Part shown: piece after piece, positions 48,601 to 62,800 of the stretch
Layout: each line of letters opens with the position of its first letter
How positions within the stretch are numbered: position 1 is the first letter of the stretch
From: Sphagnum compactum
Lineage: Eukaryota > Bryophyta > Sphagnopsida > Sphagnales
Reading direction: 5' to 3'
Length of the DNA: 64,000 nt
Assembly: GCA_965153455.1 (NCBI GenBank)
Contig: OZ234499.1
Location: 18,348,271-18,412,270, forward strand
The notes under the pieces: model-generated
Seen by the model: the letters and a program-made list of their open reading frames with translations, nothing else
What the model was told of the DNA's origin: nothing
Database searches by the model: none
Translations under genes and position numbers: made by a program

Positions 48601-49829
48601 TTTCAACATTTTCTAAAGTTTGAGATGAGAAGCATATTTTGCTCTGATTTGTGGAAGCTAAGCCTAAACTTGGAGAATAGAATTAGAATCTTTTGCGACC
48701 TCAAGCTTGGAGGTTTTGGTGTTTGAAACTTTGGCACTTTCTAAAAGACTAAGAATATTTCATGTCAATTGTTTTTAATCATATTGGTTTTTGAGATGTT
48801 TGGTTGTGAATTGAAATAATGCCAAAAAAATGATGAAATAATTTGCAATTTTTATTTTTTTTTGGCTCAACTTTGATCTCATATCTCATGCTTCTAGGTT
48901 TGGAATTAAATAAAATAAATATTTTTCTTGAAAGGGTGAGAGAGAGAAGATGAATCCTTCATTATTGTAAATGCCACAAAAATTTAATTTAATCTTCAAG
49001 CTTCAATTTAACACTAAACCCCGGGGGGCTCTTCCCACCCTAAACCCTCAAAGGTTCTTAAGATATCGTTCTCTCATTTGCCCCTTTCATTCAGCTCCCT
49101 TTTCAATGAGATACTCATTATATTGTAATTTCCAAATTTCTCACATCTAAGTTGGTAACACTCATAACAATGTAAGATGAGCTTGTTATATGTCAAGCTA
49201 AAGTCTTCATATGATCTCATGAATGGTATGTAGTGTTTGGGAGCCTTCCCAAACACTAGTAGCTCGCACATTATGCTTAATGAGTTTGTTATCTTAGAAT
49301 TGAACGCACAAGAAGCCAATCAATAAGTGTTTTTTTTTTTTGTGGGGGGAATTTTTGTGTTTTTTGGAGGAAAAAAATTGGGAAATTTTTGGGAGTTGAA
49401 AATCTAGTGTAAATTCTACAAATTTTTTAGGTATTAAAAAGATAAAATTTTGGAAATTTTTGTCAATTTTTTTAATATAAAAATTGGGTAAACCGTAAAC
49501 CCCCCTGAAGCCAATACCTGCTACCATTTCTATAGGTAGGTTCAACATATTTTGTATCTTTCCTCTTTGGAATCTGACATTGATATTTTTGCATTGATAT
49601 TCTGCTAAATAAATTTAAGCAAGGTTCAAGGAATATATCTCCAACATTGTTATTTTTAAAATAAGGGTCCCCTTTTTTTTAATTATGAATTTGCAACATG
49701 TTTAAAAGACACAAACCATCATCCCTAGCACCTCATTTTTTCAATATTTATGATTAGTAGTAATAAACCCTAATTTTTTTCCGGAAATAATTTAGACTCA
49801 AATTGTCTAAATTTAGACCCAAAAAAGTC
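48601..49829. other. AT-rich spacer
   Basis: No gene was recognised. Minus-strand frames at 49074-49548 are AT-driven and match no family. Confidence 0.55.
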
Positions 49830-50300
49830 CTATTCCCCATTTGCTCCGAATTGTTCAAGTCCTTCGCCGTCATTCATTGCCACATCTTCCCCCTATCGTC
49901 CAACTTCCTTGGATTCATCCATTGTCCCAAATGCTCCGCTCATCCAACCTCTACATCTTTGCATTACCCCCACTTCCCCATCTTCATCCATTGTCTAACT
50001 CCTTTGCTTTCGTCCAATGTGCAATTTTGGAGGATTTTTCAACTTTGTCGGGTTCATCCGTTGTCCAAAGTTCCCTTGGGGTTCATCCAATGTAAAATCT
50101 CCAAAGATTCTTCAATTGTTCAACTCCTTAATAGTCATCCTTTGTCCAACACATTCACATCCATCCACTATCCAACTCCCCTAGTTTATCCATCATCCCA
50201 CTTCTTCAATTTGTCAATCCATTTTCCAATTCCCTCAAGTTCATCTATTATCCAACTATGTTTGAATTCATACATTATCCAAGTTCTCTAGATTCATTTG
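49830..50300 (+). repeat. degenerate C-rich minisatellite
   Basis: Words such as 'ttcatccattgtccaactcc' recur about a dozen times in diverged form, roughly every 35-40 bases. The plus strand is strongly pyrimidine-rich. The array opens a 162-codon frame rich in Ser, Pro, His and Phe, which I take as a by-product. Confidence 0.7.
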
Positions 50301-53300
50301 TTGCAAATAAATCGAAGGATGTAATTAGTACTTTACATCAACTAGCATTTGAGAGAAGTGATTGTTGAAATATTGTTTTTCATCAAATTCAAAACTTCAT
50401 TATTTATACTCAAAGGAGCATGGAAACAAGACTAAAATGCACACCACCTTATCTCCTTAATTGAAATGTATTTCATTTCAAGCACAATTCATAAAATTAA
50501 AAGCATTCACTTAACCTAAATAACACTTTTCATGTTTTGGCACCATTGGTGAACATGCCAAAACTTGGGTCTAGTGCTTACCATTGTAGTGACCATAATG
50601 GTAGTCCCTTTTAACACCATTGACCCAATGTCAACCAAAAACAAAAAACAAGTTCATGATGATTTGACAATTTGAAAACCATGAGAAATGAGAGAAAGAT
50701 CAACAACCCAACTCAAAAGCAAGGAAGATGAAAGCATCTTTTCTTCCCAAATTGCAATGGCAAGTAAAAAAAACATCATTGGATTATTGCACAATTAAGT
50801 CCATTTAATTTGCATGTGACAAAAGGAAGCATGAGTGGGATCTTTGACAAATGAAGGTGGTATTCCTTGGAAGTTGACATCATTGCTATAGATTAGGATT
50901 TTTATGCTAGCTTTTGTTATTGAATGTAATCACATTTTTAGTCAATTTTCAATTTAATAGATATGGACAATGAGGGACCAATTGATTATGCCAAAAAGTT
51001 GACTAAGTACATGTTAATTGAAAATTTTGAAGTGCTAGTTTTGTTTATTTTGAAATAATGTTATTAAATTCATAATTAATGGGTACATTCAAGATAAAAA
51101 GGAGTCAAAAATGCACCTTAGGAGTCAGGTGATTGACAATCTTGAAATAGTCCTAAAATGCCAATGTGGCAACTTGGGAATGGCCAAACAATGTTTAAAT
51201 ATTCCTAAAATATTATTAAAATTGTGTTAAAATTGTGTTTAAAATGGTTACACTACTTTTTTTTTAAATTGAATAATTTATACTCATTTAATTACTTTCA
51301 AATTTATCCAAATGCTACATAGATAAAAATTTTAATTGTAAATTCATCCAACATTCATGACACTTGGAACTAATACATGATTTAATGATGTAAACCTAAA
51401 CGTTGGTTAAACATGTGTTGGTTCATTTTAGCTTGAATGTACCTCAATGCTTCAATTTTTTGCTACACACAATAACTAATGATTTAACCATGTAACCCTT
51501 ACCTATGTAATTAGCTACCTATCTAATGATTAAAAAGTTCAAAATAAGGCACCTACCTACATACCTTTCATGTATGTTTATTTATTGTTATTATTTGTCA
51601 TATCATCATAATTGTTTTTAGTCATGTAAGTCATAATCACAAGATGTCCAAAGTGAGGTTTGAGCTCTTGCTCCTATAGCCACAATCCAAGGCCTTAACC
51701 ATCTAACCACCATTTTTCATAATGACAAATAATGTCATTGCAAAAATATAAACACACATTTATTTTGAATTTTGTGCATTATAGCATGATCATTACATAA
51801 TTACATATTTTCACAATGAAATTGACTTACATATAACTAGTTTTATTTATCAACTTGGGATTTGTATTGCTATGCACTACCAATTACAATTACTTGTTGA
51901 TCAATTAATGAAAAAAATGAATTGATTTTGTGAAAATTAAATTCTATTCAAATGAAAATATTGAATGACATTGCATGCAATTTCAATTCAAATTCAATTA
52001 AAGAGAAATGGTGTGCAAATTGGTGGAAATAGTATTGAAAATATGTTTTTGAATATGGTGTTGGAATTTTTTTTAAAAGACACGAATTTAAAAATATGCC
52101 TTTCTATTCCTCTTTTTACTCATGAATGATATAAACAAATTGTAGTTTTGAAATGTCAAAGTGATGGTTTACAACTTATGACTTATCAAACCTAACTTGT
52201 TTTACCTAATCCAACCCTAATAAATCACCATCATTGGAATTAAATTAAAATTTTAATTTCATAATTACATTGAAATTTGTATCAAGGTTCAATTTGGTTA
52301 ATAAGAGTCATTTTCATTAATGATTAAGTCTATAAAAACAAAATATGTTTAAATCATGATTTGTAAACCAATTTTTAAATTATTTTAATCTTATGATCCA
52401 AAAGGATGTTCCATTATATTATAATTTATAGGTCTAGACTAGAAACATTTCCCTTCAAAAATCATTTTCAAATCATTCCAAGAGTTTAAAACGGTTTTCA
52501 AACAATGAAAAACAATAATTTTATATTGTCTTAAAAGTGGTTTTGGGTATTCCATACTTATTAGATTCATTTTTTAAGAATTCAAATGTTTTTATACTAC
52601 ATTAGAATTTTTGTTGTACAACTTCAACCAAAATTTTCAACATCAATTTAAATAACCATTTATGTACCACAGTGGAAATTAAATAATGGTGGGTAAAAAC
52701 ACAGTAAAAGGAACCACGACAACCAAGGTCGGAGTCCTTACCAAGGACTACATTTTACACATGTCCTACATGTATTGGTCTATCAAATATCAAAACTGTA
52801 CATTAAATGTAATTTCTAGAACTGGATATTAACATTGAAACCAAACATGATTCATATTATATTTTTAAAAAAAATTGCATGAGGACCTAGATTATAGTCA
52901 AATGTACAATTTTTCTTTTAACCATGATGACAAATTTTGAACTTTTTTGGCCATTAAGGATGTTTGGAATCAAAAACAACAACATCAGTTAAAAGGATTC
53001 AATACATGTGCATTTAAAAATATAAACACATGTGGCCCTTCTTATGAAATATATTAGAGCCCATAATAAATTTGAGAACATTTGATGAAGGTTTGAGTAA
53101 CAAAAAACACGTTCAAATTTTAGAGTCCTTAAAAGGACCTTGTCAACAAGTGTTTTGTGTATGACAAAAGACTCTAATAACATAGTGAAATGACTCCAAA
53201 TTCATAGGAGTCCAATTTCATGAACACCAAAACACAATTACAATTTATGGATAAATAATTCATTAAATACAATTAATGTTGGTTTTTCAAAGTAATGTAA

Positions 53301-53572
53301 GTGTAGTTTTAAGCATCATCACCAACTTTGTTAGCTCTTTTTACTATGAATGTACTAATTACAACTTACATTTTAATGTGGATTTTATTAATTAAATTTG
53401 ACCCAATGTATTTTAATTTCAAAATGTGGAGAAAAAATCAACAATTTTTTTTAATTAAATTAATTTTTTAATTAAAAAAATCATGATTTTTAGTTAAACT
53501 AAATTAAGTTTATTTAACATTTAATTTAACCTTAATTCCAAATGCTAAAAAAAACATTAATTTTGATATTCT
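50301..53572. other. AT-rich gene-free interval
   Basis: I see no gene, RNA gene or transposon protein. Open frames are short and AT-driven. Confidence 0.6.
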
Positions 53573-53832
53573 AACATGTGCCATAAATTCAAATCCTATA
53601 TCCTACTAGAATAATCATTTTCAAGGTTCATAATAAAATAAGTTTCAGTTTTCAGATTTCATAATAAAAATTCACATGCCTTTAATTTCATAATTTAAGT
53701 ATAACATGTGCCATAAATTCAAATCCTATATCCTACTAGAATAATCATTTTCAAGGTTCATAATAAAATAAGTTTCATTTTTCAGATTTCATAATAAAAA
53801 TTCACATGCCTTTAATTTCATAATTTAAGTAT
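53573..53832 (+). repeat. tandem duplication, two copies of 130 bases
   Basis: Copies at 53573-53702 and 53703-53832 are nearly identical; I see one clear mismatch ('tttcagttttcag' against 'tttcatttttcag'). Both begin 'aacatgtgccataaattcaa'. The near identity in otherwise decayed DNA indicates a recent event. Confidence 0.93.
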
Positions 53833-56800
53833 TTTTAATTTCAAATTAAAACAAATTACCTCAAGGATTTTTTTTTCATTTTTTTAATGGTGTATCATTA
53901 ACACTTTCCAACTTACATTGGTAAAAAATGGTGCCAAATACATTTTACAAAATGTATCATAGTTGGCTATAGCAAATTCAAATGTGTCAAATGTGCATTA
54001 CAAACAATTTTGTAAAAGTGAAAATTTGTTGGCTACATGGATGCTCATAAATAGAAGTTAAATGTGTGACCTTAATGAAAGCACAATCAAGGAGAATGCT
54101 ACCAATCATGAACATGTGAGAGAAATTGTGTGAAACCAATTAAAATCAAGATTAAAAGATTGCAACTTATGCATAAGGTGTGACAAGAATTGTGTTACAT
54201 GGATGTGCATAAAGTCTAAGCTTAACAAGGTCTAGTGCTTTAACTTCAATTGCCAACAATGTTGTGTGCATTTTTGTAACCAATTATCAAGTTTTTTAAA
54301 AATCCAATAATCTTTGGAACTCCTAGAAATAAAGGTTGTACCAATGAAACATGTGTCCTCACTCTTCAGACTAGAAAAAAAAAAGATATAAAAATATAAT
54401 GCTAGAATTGGAATGCAAAAAAAAACCATTATTGACTGAATACAAGAAGGTTAATTCATCATATAGATGATTGGTTCAAAAATATTGTTCAAAGTTCATA
54501 GGATCTCGACAAGATTTTTTCCAAGGGGTTTGAACCCCAATGCAATTAACTATTTTTCACAACCAGAGTGAAAAAAAAATTTGCACAAAGCAAACCAGCT
54601 TAAAATACAAACCACTTGGAGGTTGTTGATTATATTTTATGGGAAATGATCAAATTTGATACACCGTTTTCTATTTCAAACCCCAAAACAACATGCAAAA
54701 ACCCAAATGTTCTGCCCACCCCAATTAGGAATCACATGTCAAAACCAATAAAATGCAAGAAAACAAATGCATGCTAATGTGATGAATGCATAATCAATTT
54801 GTTGGAAAAGAATCCTACTTGAGTTATGGGTTCCCCAACCTAAATTGCCCTAAAACTAAGGCATAAATATTGCAAAATATGGTACAAAAACCCATATCTT
54901 TGTGCTTACAAAATGTTAGCACAAAACCAACAATAATATGGATTGTCTCATTCTCTAGCCACGTATTGGTTTTCATAACACAATATATCGCATCCCCACT
55001 CTTGAATTGTTGTGTAGAATGTGAAAGCTTCCAACTTGTAAAATTGTTATGCATACATTTTGACCACCAACTTGAAATGGACAGTTAAATGATTGCAAAG
55101 TTTTTATTTCATGAAGTTGATTATTGGGAAGGTCCTCTTGTCTTTCACACTACCTACAACCATGACAATGGCAATCTTCACAAGCTTGAGAAACAACTTT
55201 TGAACCATAATCACATTTGAAACCAACTATCCTCACAATTTAATTAGAAGGTTACAATTAGATAGCCACCTAAGAAGTTGGAGTTTTCATTTTAATGGTG
55301 TAAGGTCAATTGAGGAATTCTGAAGTGGGATATTCCAACAATAGCAAAACAAATGTATAAGATGTTAAATTTTCATACACTATTGTATAACTTATATTTA
55401 TAGTAAATTTGAAACATAAAATGTAATGTAATAAGAACAAGATAAGAATCCAAGTGCAAGAAATTAAGAATGTGTTTAAAAAAACATTATACTTGATTGA
55501 AGTTCTTGTAAACAATTACACAACAAGTTTTTATGTTGCAAAAAATAAAAAATTGGTCACAATTTAGAAATGTTGTTTACAGGCTACAAAAGGTAGGAAT
55601 GGCAACATAAAATTGAATATAACAACACAAGATCCAAAGAAATTATAAACATGGTTGTAGGTAACTTTATTAAAAATCAAATTAGGTGGAAGAAACCAAG
55701 AAAGTGGTGAAAAATATTGGGGAGAAAAAGCCAAACAAAGGAGTTCAAAACTAGCACAAATCTAAACTTTAGAAATGTTCGCAAAGTGACTTGCCTAATA
55801 GGTTGGTGATGATGAAGAGCTTACCAACTCTTGATTTGTCTTTTTTGGGCCAATTTAAGCACTTGAAAAGGTCTCACTTGATCTATGTCAAACTCATCTT
55901 TGAAGTTGTAAGAAAAACATCAATAATGTTTTGAAGGTTTGCCAATGTTAATTATCCATATAATGAAGAAAACAAAACCAAATCCAAATCCAATTCCAAA
56001 TGCACTTAGGTGTGAAATACAATAGAATCAAAGAACTCCAAATTGCAAGGAAAATAATCAAGAGCCTAGATTTGAGAGTGAAAACACATCCAAACTAAAG
56101 AAAAGCTCAAATTGCACCCGAAAAACAAAAGAAGAAGGAAAGAACGCCTCACAAACATACCTCTTCTACTTGTATGAAGCTCATGTCTCCTTTAATCATC
56201 AAAATTGCCACTTTCAAGACCCAAACGAAAAAAACATGAATAGTTTGATGGCATTGATACATGTTTGTTTAGCAAATACAAGATGCTTGTGTAGAAGTCT
56301 TCAAATTGTATTTAGCCCCTAAAACTAAACAAGTGGAAATGAAAGATAACAAGCACAAAAGTTTGTTGTCAACTTGAAGGAAAATTTATGGCATAGAGCA
56401 TGAACAAAATGTGAAGACAAGAGAAGCTACAATGATGAGATCTAAATGAAGGAAGAGCAAATCAAGGCAAGTGTGCCAAGATTGTCCAAGGGAAATCTGA
56501 TTTACAACCAAAAAAATAAAAGTTGTCAACATTGTTGTTTGAAAAGTTGATGAGGAGTTTGGAACCATAAATTATACAAGTTACGAATTTAAATCCCAAT
56601 AAGATGAAAACATAGCACATTAAAACACTAAAATCAACGACTCAAAGATCAAAGGATCAAATTCACAACAAGTGAAGGGAATTCAAAGCAATTAATATAA
56701 GATTTGGAAGTGCACCCAATTTGATTGCAAAAATTCAATTTAAGACATTTATGCACCAAAATCTACACAAGGAACTAAATTTTGGAAATGCACCCAATTT

Positions 56801-59800
56801 GCCTACCAAAATTGGATTCACAACTTTTGTGTACCAAAACTAGAGAAGGAGCTTCAAGTTACAACATAAGAAAACATCACAACTTCAAGCTTTTTCCTTG
56901 GCACACTTGGTAGGTATTTGGTTTTTCATTGTTTACCATTTTCATCCCAAGGCCAATGCAAGGTAGAATAGACCAAAATAGATGTAAGTACAATGGCATA
57001 TTTTGCAATGTGAGCATTATTCAAATGGGGCAAATGTATTCTAAATATTGGAGTTATCAAAATAGGGACTTCATTTGGGGTTATTAACTTGAATATCTAT
57101 ATGAATAGATATTTTTAATGCATAATACATAAATCTAAAAAAGATATGGACATTTAAAATGAACATTATGGGTTGTATAATTAATAGAAAAATATATATG
57201 GATGCCAAAATGGTTCAATCATTGATATTATGGTGTTAGGGTCTCAAATTTACTAAAATTATATATTGATGTAATCAAGTTACACGTATTTCACAACATG
57301 TCAATTGTATATTTTTTTATGGATTTTTTGTCATTAAATTTTTAATGTTTTTTAACAAAGTTTGCATGATGCTGACTTTTTTTTTAATTCGTTACATTTG
57401 TGCACACATGTACAAAATAAATCATATATTTAGTTAATTAACAAATGGCCATTTGGAAGTTGGAAATTGGAAGAGAAAGTTTGATTTGGGGGCCACCATA
57501 TGATGTAACAATAGGTATTAACAATGTTTTGTTTCTTTAGGTGATCTAGAACAAATAGATGTTTCCAACATTTTGCTTCAAATTCAATAAAACTTGATGC
57601 TAACCATCAAATTTGAAAAGCGCATCTACTTAATAATTTAGTCCATGATTAATTAAATACATGTTATAATGATCTCTACGTGATTTTAACATAGATGGAA
57701 CAAAATTTCTTGAAATCAATGGATTATTGTCACCTTTGAATATCCAATCGTCATACAAGAAATGTTACCCAAATGGACTTACACATGGGACTTTTTATCC
57801 ACCTCTTTCTTGTTCACTCAACCTTGCATTCAAGTTATGAATTTGTGACATTGACTTAAGAAATTGAATAAAAAATTTACAAATAAGTTTGAACTAAATT
57901 TTGATGTTCGAACAAAATCTAACTTGCCTTGTGGAACAACCCTAAGCATCCTTGCATTCACTCCACCCCAATGGCATTGCATGAACATTAAAGCTATTCC
58001 AAATCCATTTACAAAATTCAAGATTTTGATGTCAAAACATACACAACTACTTCAATGACACTAAATTGATACACCTACTTTTATCTTTATTTAATAAAAA
58101 GATACCTTTTTTACTGACTAAACAACATCAAGACAACTTACCTACTTGATAATATCTTTCATTGAGTTTCAAGCATCTTACTTCAAAATCATGTCAGATG
58201 TACACAATTTGTAAGATTCTACAAAAAATGAAAGATATTGGCTAAATAAAACAACTTGACTTTTTCACCACTTTGTCACAATGTGATATTGAAACTTATG
58301 TGTGTTCCACCTTTTCATCTAGGCATGAAACAATAAAGAAAGCATGTTGCATGTTGCAGGTTTGAACCCACCAAACAATAAACCTAGTAACCTTAATGCA
58401 CAATGCACAAGAAAAATGGAAACACCATACTTGAAAAAAAAATGCTAAAATGACCACCACACAAAGCCCCAATCACTTGGGATTGACTTTTGCTTGAAAT
58501 GTTGTTCTAATCTTACACTTTGAGTAGGATGTTTATATTAATGAAGAAATGCATGAATCTTGTATATATATCCCTTAGCACTTCAAGTTCATCATTCATG
58601 AACTTACAACACATTCAACCCAAATAATTAAATCCAATGAGAATTTGAGGCATTCAAGACATTGAACTCAAGCACCCGTTACAAATTCAAAGAGGTGCCA
58701 TAAATGGATCATGCCATATTTGCAAACCTCAAATGTTGCTTGTTGGTGCCTCCCCATTTAAAATTTGTTGTCAAAAAATGGTCTTGCAACATGACACCAA
58801 TTGAAGTCAAGTTGCTTGCAATGGATGGACCATATACTTCTAATGTAATGTTCACAATTAGAAAAGCTTGAAGATTGTAAACACTTGGAAGCCAAAAACA
58901 AAGGAAGACAAATTTTTTATTAATGAAGTCTAGATGAAAGAAAGATGGCGCAATTTGGATTTGATAAATAAATTTTGCTTGCTTTGATGCAACTATTGGC
59001 ATCGCAAGGAACAACAATGTAATTCAAATGCATTGTGCAAAAGTTATGAACCTTAAATCATAACCATATAGTTTAAGCAAAATTTGTAAAAAATTTCCCT
59101 TTTATTTCCCTCTAAAGGAGTTGCTCACCACAATTGGATTTCACATTTCGACAAACATTCACACAAACAAAGCAATATCAATTACATCAATTGAAAAAGC
59201 ATATTCCAAAAAAATAATGTATAATGTATTTTATTATGATAGGGTAACTATGAAATTATGATATGAAATTCATTCATGTAATCAAATTAATGTAATTATG
59301 TAGCAAATATATATTTCACATGTGAAATACATAATTATAAATCAAGATTCAAGGTGCAAACACTTAATCATGAACCACACCCACCCCTTTAGGTCACTAC
59401 TTTTGCATGTTTTTCATCAAGAATATTCTTGGATTTTGAAAGTAATTTTTTTAATATTCAAAAAATTAATACTATTGTGTTAGGGGTTATATTTTTTAAA
59501 ATTCAAGAATATGTCATTTTCCATTTTTTTGAAATTGTGCTTTGGGTGTTTTTACTATTTAAAACACTAGTTACAATTATTTTTAAAGTGCTTGTGGGTA
59601 TTATATTATCCATTATAGATTGATTCAAAAATTAGGGTATGTATAACAATATATTGGGAAAAAAATTGCACAAAACAAATAAAATTTTAATTTGTGGGAA
59701 TCTTAAAATATGAAGACTATATATTATTATCATTTTTTTAATAATTAATTTCAAAAAAATACATCTTAAAGCCCATAAAAAGGTCGCATCAAGAGTAGCA

Positions 59801-62800
59801 TAACAATCACATGTGTCATAATTTGAATGATTGACTTCAATCGCAATAGGCAAGCTCCACAAATCCATGTAGGCACCACATTCACCATGTGTATAACATA
59901 TTCTTTGATTTGATTAAAGAGCCAATTGTTGTTCTAGTCATAATGGGATACTCATTTTAGACTAATAAGCTTGACTATACAATCAATAGTTATGATGTTA
60001 TTAGAAAGAAAACCATGTTCAATTTGTAATCGTGAATTGGAAAAAATTACTTACAATTGATGGAAGAAATTAAGAGGTGACAAAAGGGGGATGGAGATTA
60101 TGAGAGGTGATATAACTTGATTTTGGTACTTATAATACTTGAAAATCCTACTCATTCAAGACATTTTTGAAAAGAGAGAAAGGATTCAATGCATGTGGAT
60201 CTTTGGAGGGTGTGAGTTCAACAAAAGGTTTTGCATAGTTATTAGAGGTATACATCAAACATGAGAATTTGTGGAGGATGGACTTGAGAAGGATGTATGT
60301 GAAGTTGTGGAAGATTACAATACATAAAATTTTGTAATCTTCAATCCTATAAGCTAAAATATAGAATGGGGAGGGTAATGGTGGTTGTGATATGTAAATG
60401 AGAAATAAAAGTTATATCTTTATGATGCAAGTTCCTTGAAATGTCTTTTGTAATCTAAATGTTTAGTTTGGTTAAAGGGGTGGAGAGTTGGGTTAATTAT
60501 TCAAGATTAAAGTACTCTCAATACCAAGAATACAGACAAAAAAACTTTTATTATACATTCTCCACCAAAATAAAATCTATATAGGATTATTTTTTTTTGG
60601 GGAAAAAATCAAAATTAAATAATTCATATGGTGGTGGGGACTTTTCATATGCATGTACATTTTTGTGCATCAATAACTTGATTCAAAACCAAAAATGCCA
60701 AAAAGTTTAAATTTAAATTAAACTATGGACAATTTGATTTGACTTTTTCCATTCATTATTTCTTACACATTTGACCAATACTTAGGGTTAAAGTCCCAAA
60801 ATTAATGAATATAGCAAGACCAATCAATTAAATGGAAAAATAACTTCTTTCTTTGCATCTCCAAAAAATGAATTATGTAACCTCTGAATTCCTCATATGG
60901 TTTATAATTTTAATTCAAATGCATTCAATCAACATTAATAAACATAAATGTGAAAAACAAATCCAAATATATTTTCTTTGAAGTCAATTGAATTACTTAA
61001 TGCGTTTCATTTTATTCCTTTAAAAAAATATTGTAGTTAAAAAACTAACATATTTATATTGAAAGACTAAAAAAGACAATAGTGTAATATCCAACCTATT
61101 CATAGATATTTTTATTTTCTTAACATGACACCATTGCAATTGTAAGATAAATGCAGTGTTGAGTGGACCAAATTAAAAGAAATAGATAATTAAAGTTCAC
61201 ATAAACTTTCATTTGAATAACATTTTCATTGTATTTTTTTCAACCATTGTGATGACTAGATAGTTGGGCAACACCAATCCATTGATTTCAAGGAATGTAT
61301 TTCCATCTATGTTCAATCCACTCTAGAGATCATTATTTTGTACATGCAAGTGTGATTTGGTTGAACCTCTCAAAAATGTTGCTCAAATGGTATTCTTTTT
61401 ATGGGTAGCAATATTCAAGGAATCAAGACAACTAACAACCACAAGAATATCGAGGGACAAAATGACAATCTTGTAGTCTTAATCACACATTTCAAAATCA
61501 TATGTGAAAGCACTATGTGAGGATGAAATAAAAATTGTGTTTGGAAATGAACAACTTGAAAACATCTTCAAACATTTGGGCTCAACTTCTCATGGTTAAT
61601 AAATGACAACAACACCCATCTTTTGAATGCAAACTAATTATACCCACATGTGCACAAATCTATCATAAATATGTATATCAAAATGATATGGATTTTGTAA
61701 AAAATCATTGTTTTCAATGACCAAAACAATCCATAAAGAGTTACATACAATTGATATGGTGTAAAATCCTTGAAATTTGTTTTCATAAATACATTATTTA
61801 CCTAAATTTGAGTCCCTAACAACAATGTATCAATGATTGGACCATTTTGAAATCCATGTTTTTTTTGGTTAGTTATGTAGCCCCCATTGTTCACTTTAAA
61901 TGTGCATAGTTTTTTTAAGTTGTATGTAATATGCATAAAAAATACCTACATCATACAAATACTCAAGTTAATAACCTCAAATTAAATTCTTCAATTGATA
62001 ACTTCAATTGTTTAAGTGCATTTGTCCCAGTTGAATCACATTCACATTGTAAGTATATTATCATTACATCCATTTTGGTCCACTCAACCTTGTATCGACC
62101 CTAAATGCATACAACAATCCACAAATTTGTGTCAAATTTCAATATTCCTAGTGGCCAACGACCAATATTTTGATTTCAATTGTACAACAATGAACAAAAA
62201 ATCAAATGTGAGAATGTGAAAGGTGGGTCCACAAGGGATGAAAATAAAAAGGAAATCAATCCAACACCGAATAACATATCCAATGTGGGAATATTGTGAA
62301 GAAGTTTCCAAAGGGGGTGAAGGTAAAAAGTAAGTCAACCCCACTACTACCAATTGACTTCAAATGGAAGATTCTTACATTGGAAGATATTTGCATCTTC
62401 TGAAATCAATGATGCTTACATCATAAGATGCTTTAAATGGAAGATTCTTGCATCTATTAAACTGGACAATCCTTGAATGGGCAATATTTGCATCTCTTTT
62501 CTAGAATGAAAAAAATGTATATTAAAAAAAACTTATTTTGAAACAAATGATGCTTGCATCTTTTTAAGGTCTTTTTGAAGTTCATTTAGAAATGGACACG
62601 TTGGCTTGCATCTTTTGAAGCTCCTTTTGAAGTTCTTTTTGTTGTTTAAGGGAAAAAACAATTCCCCCCATGAAATAATACCTAAGGTAATCCCCATTTA
62701 TAATGTAATATAACTCTTAGAAAAACAATTAGTTGAGATCATGATGATGTGAATGCAATTACTTAATTGAACTTGTACAATTTAAGCATGACATTAGTTG

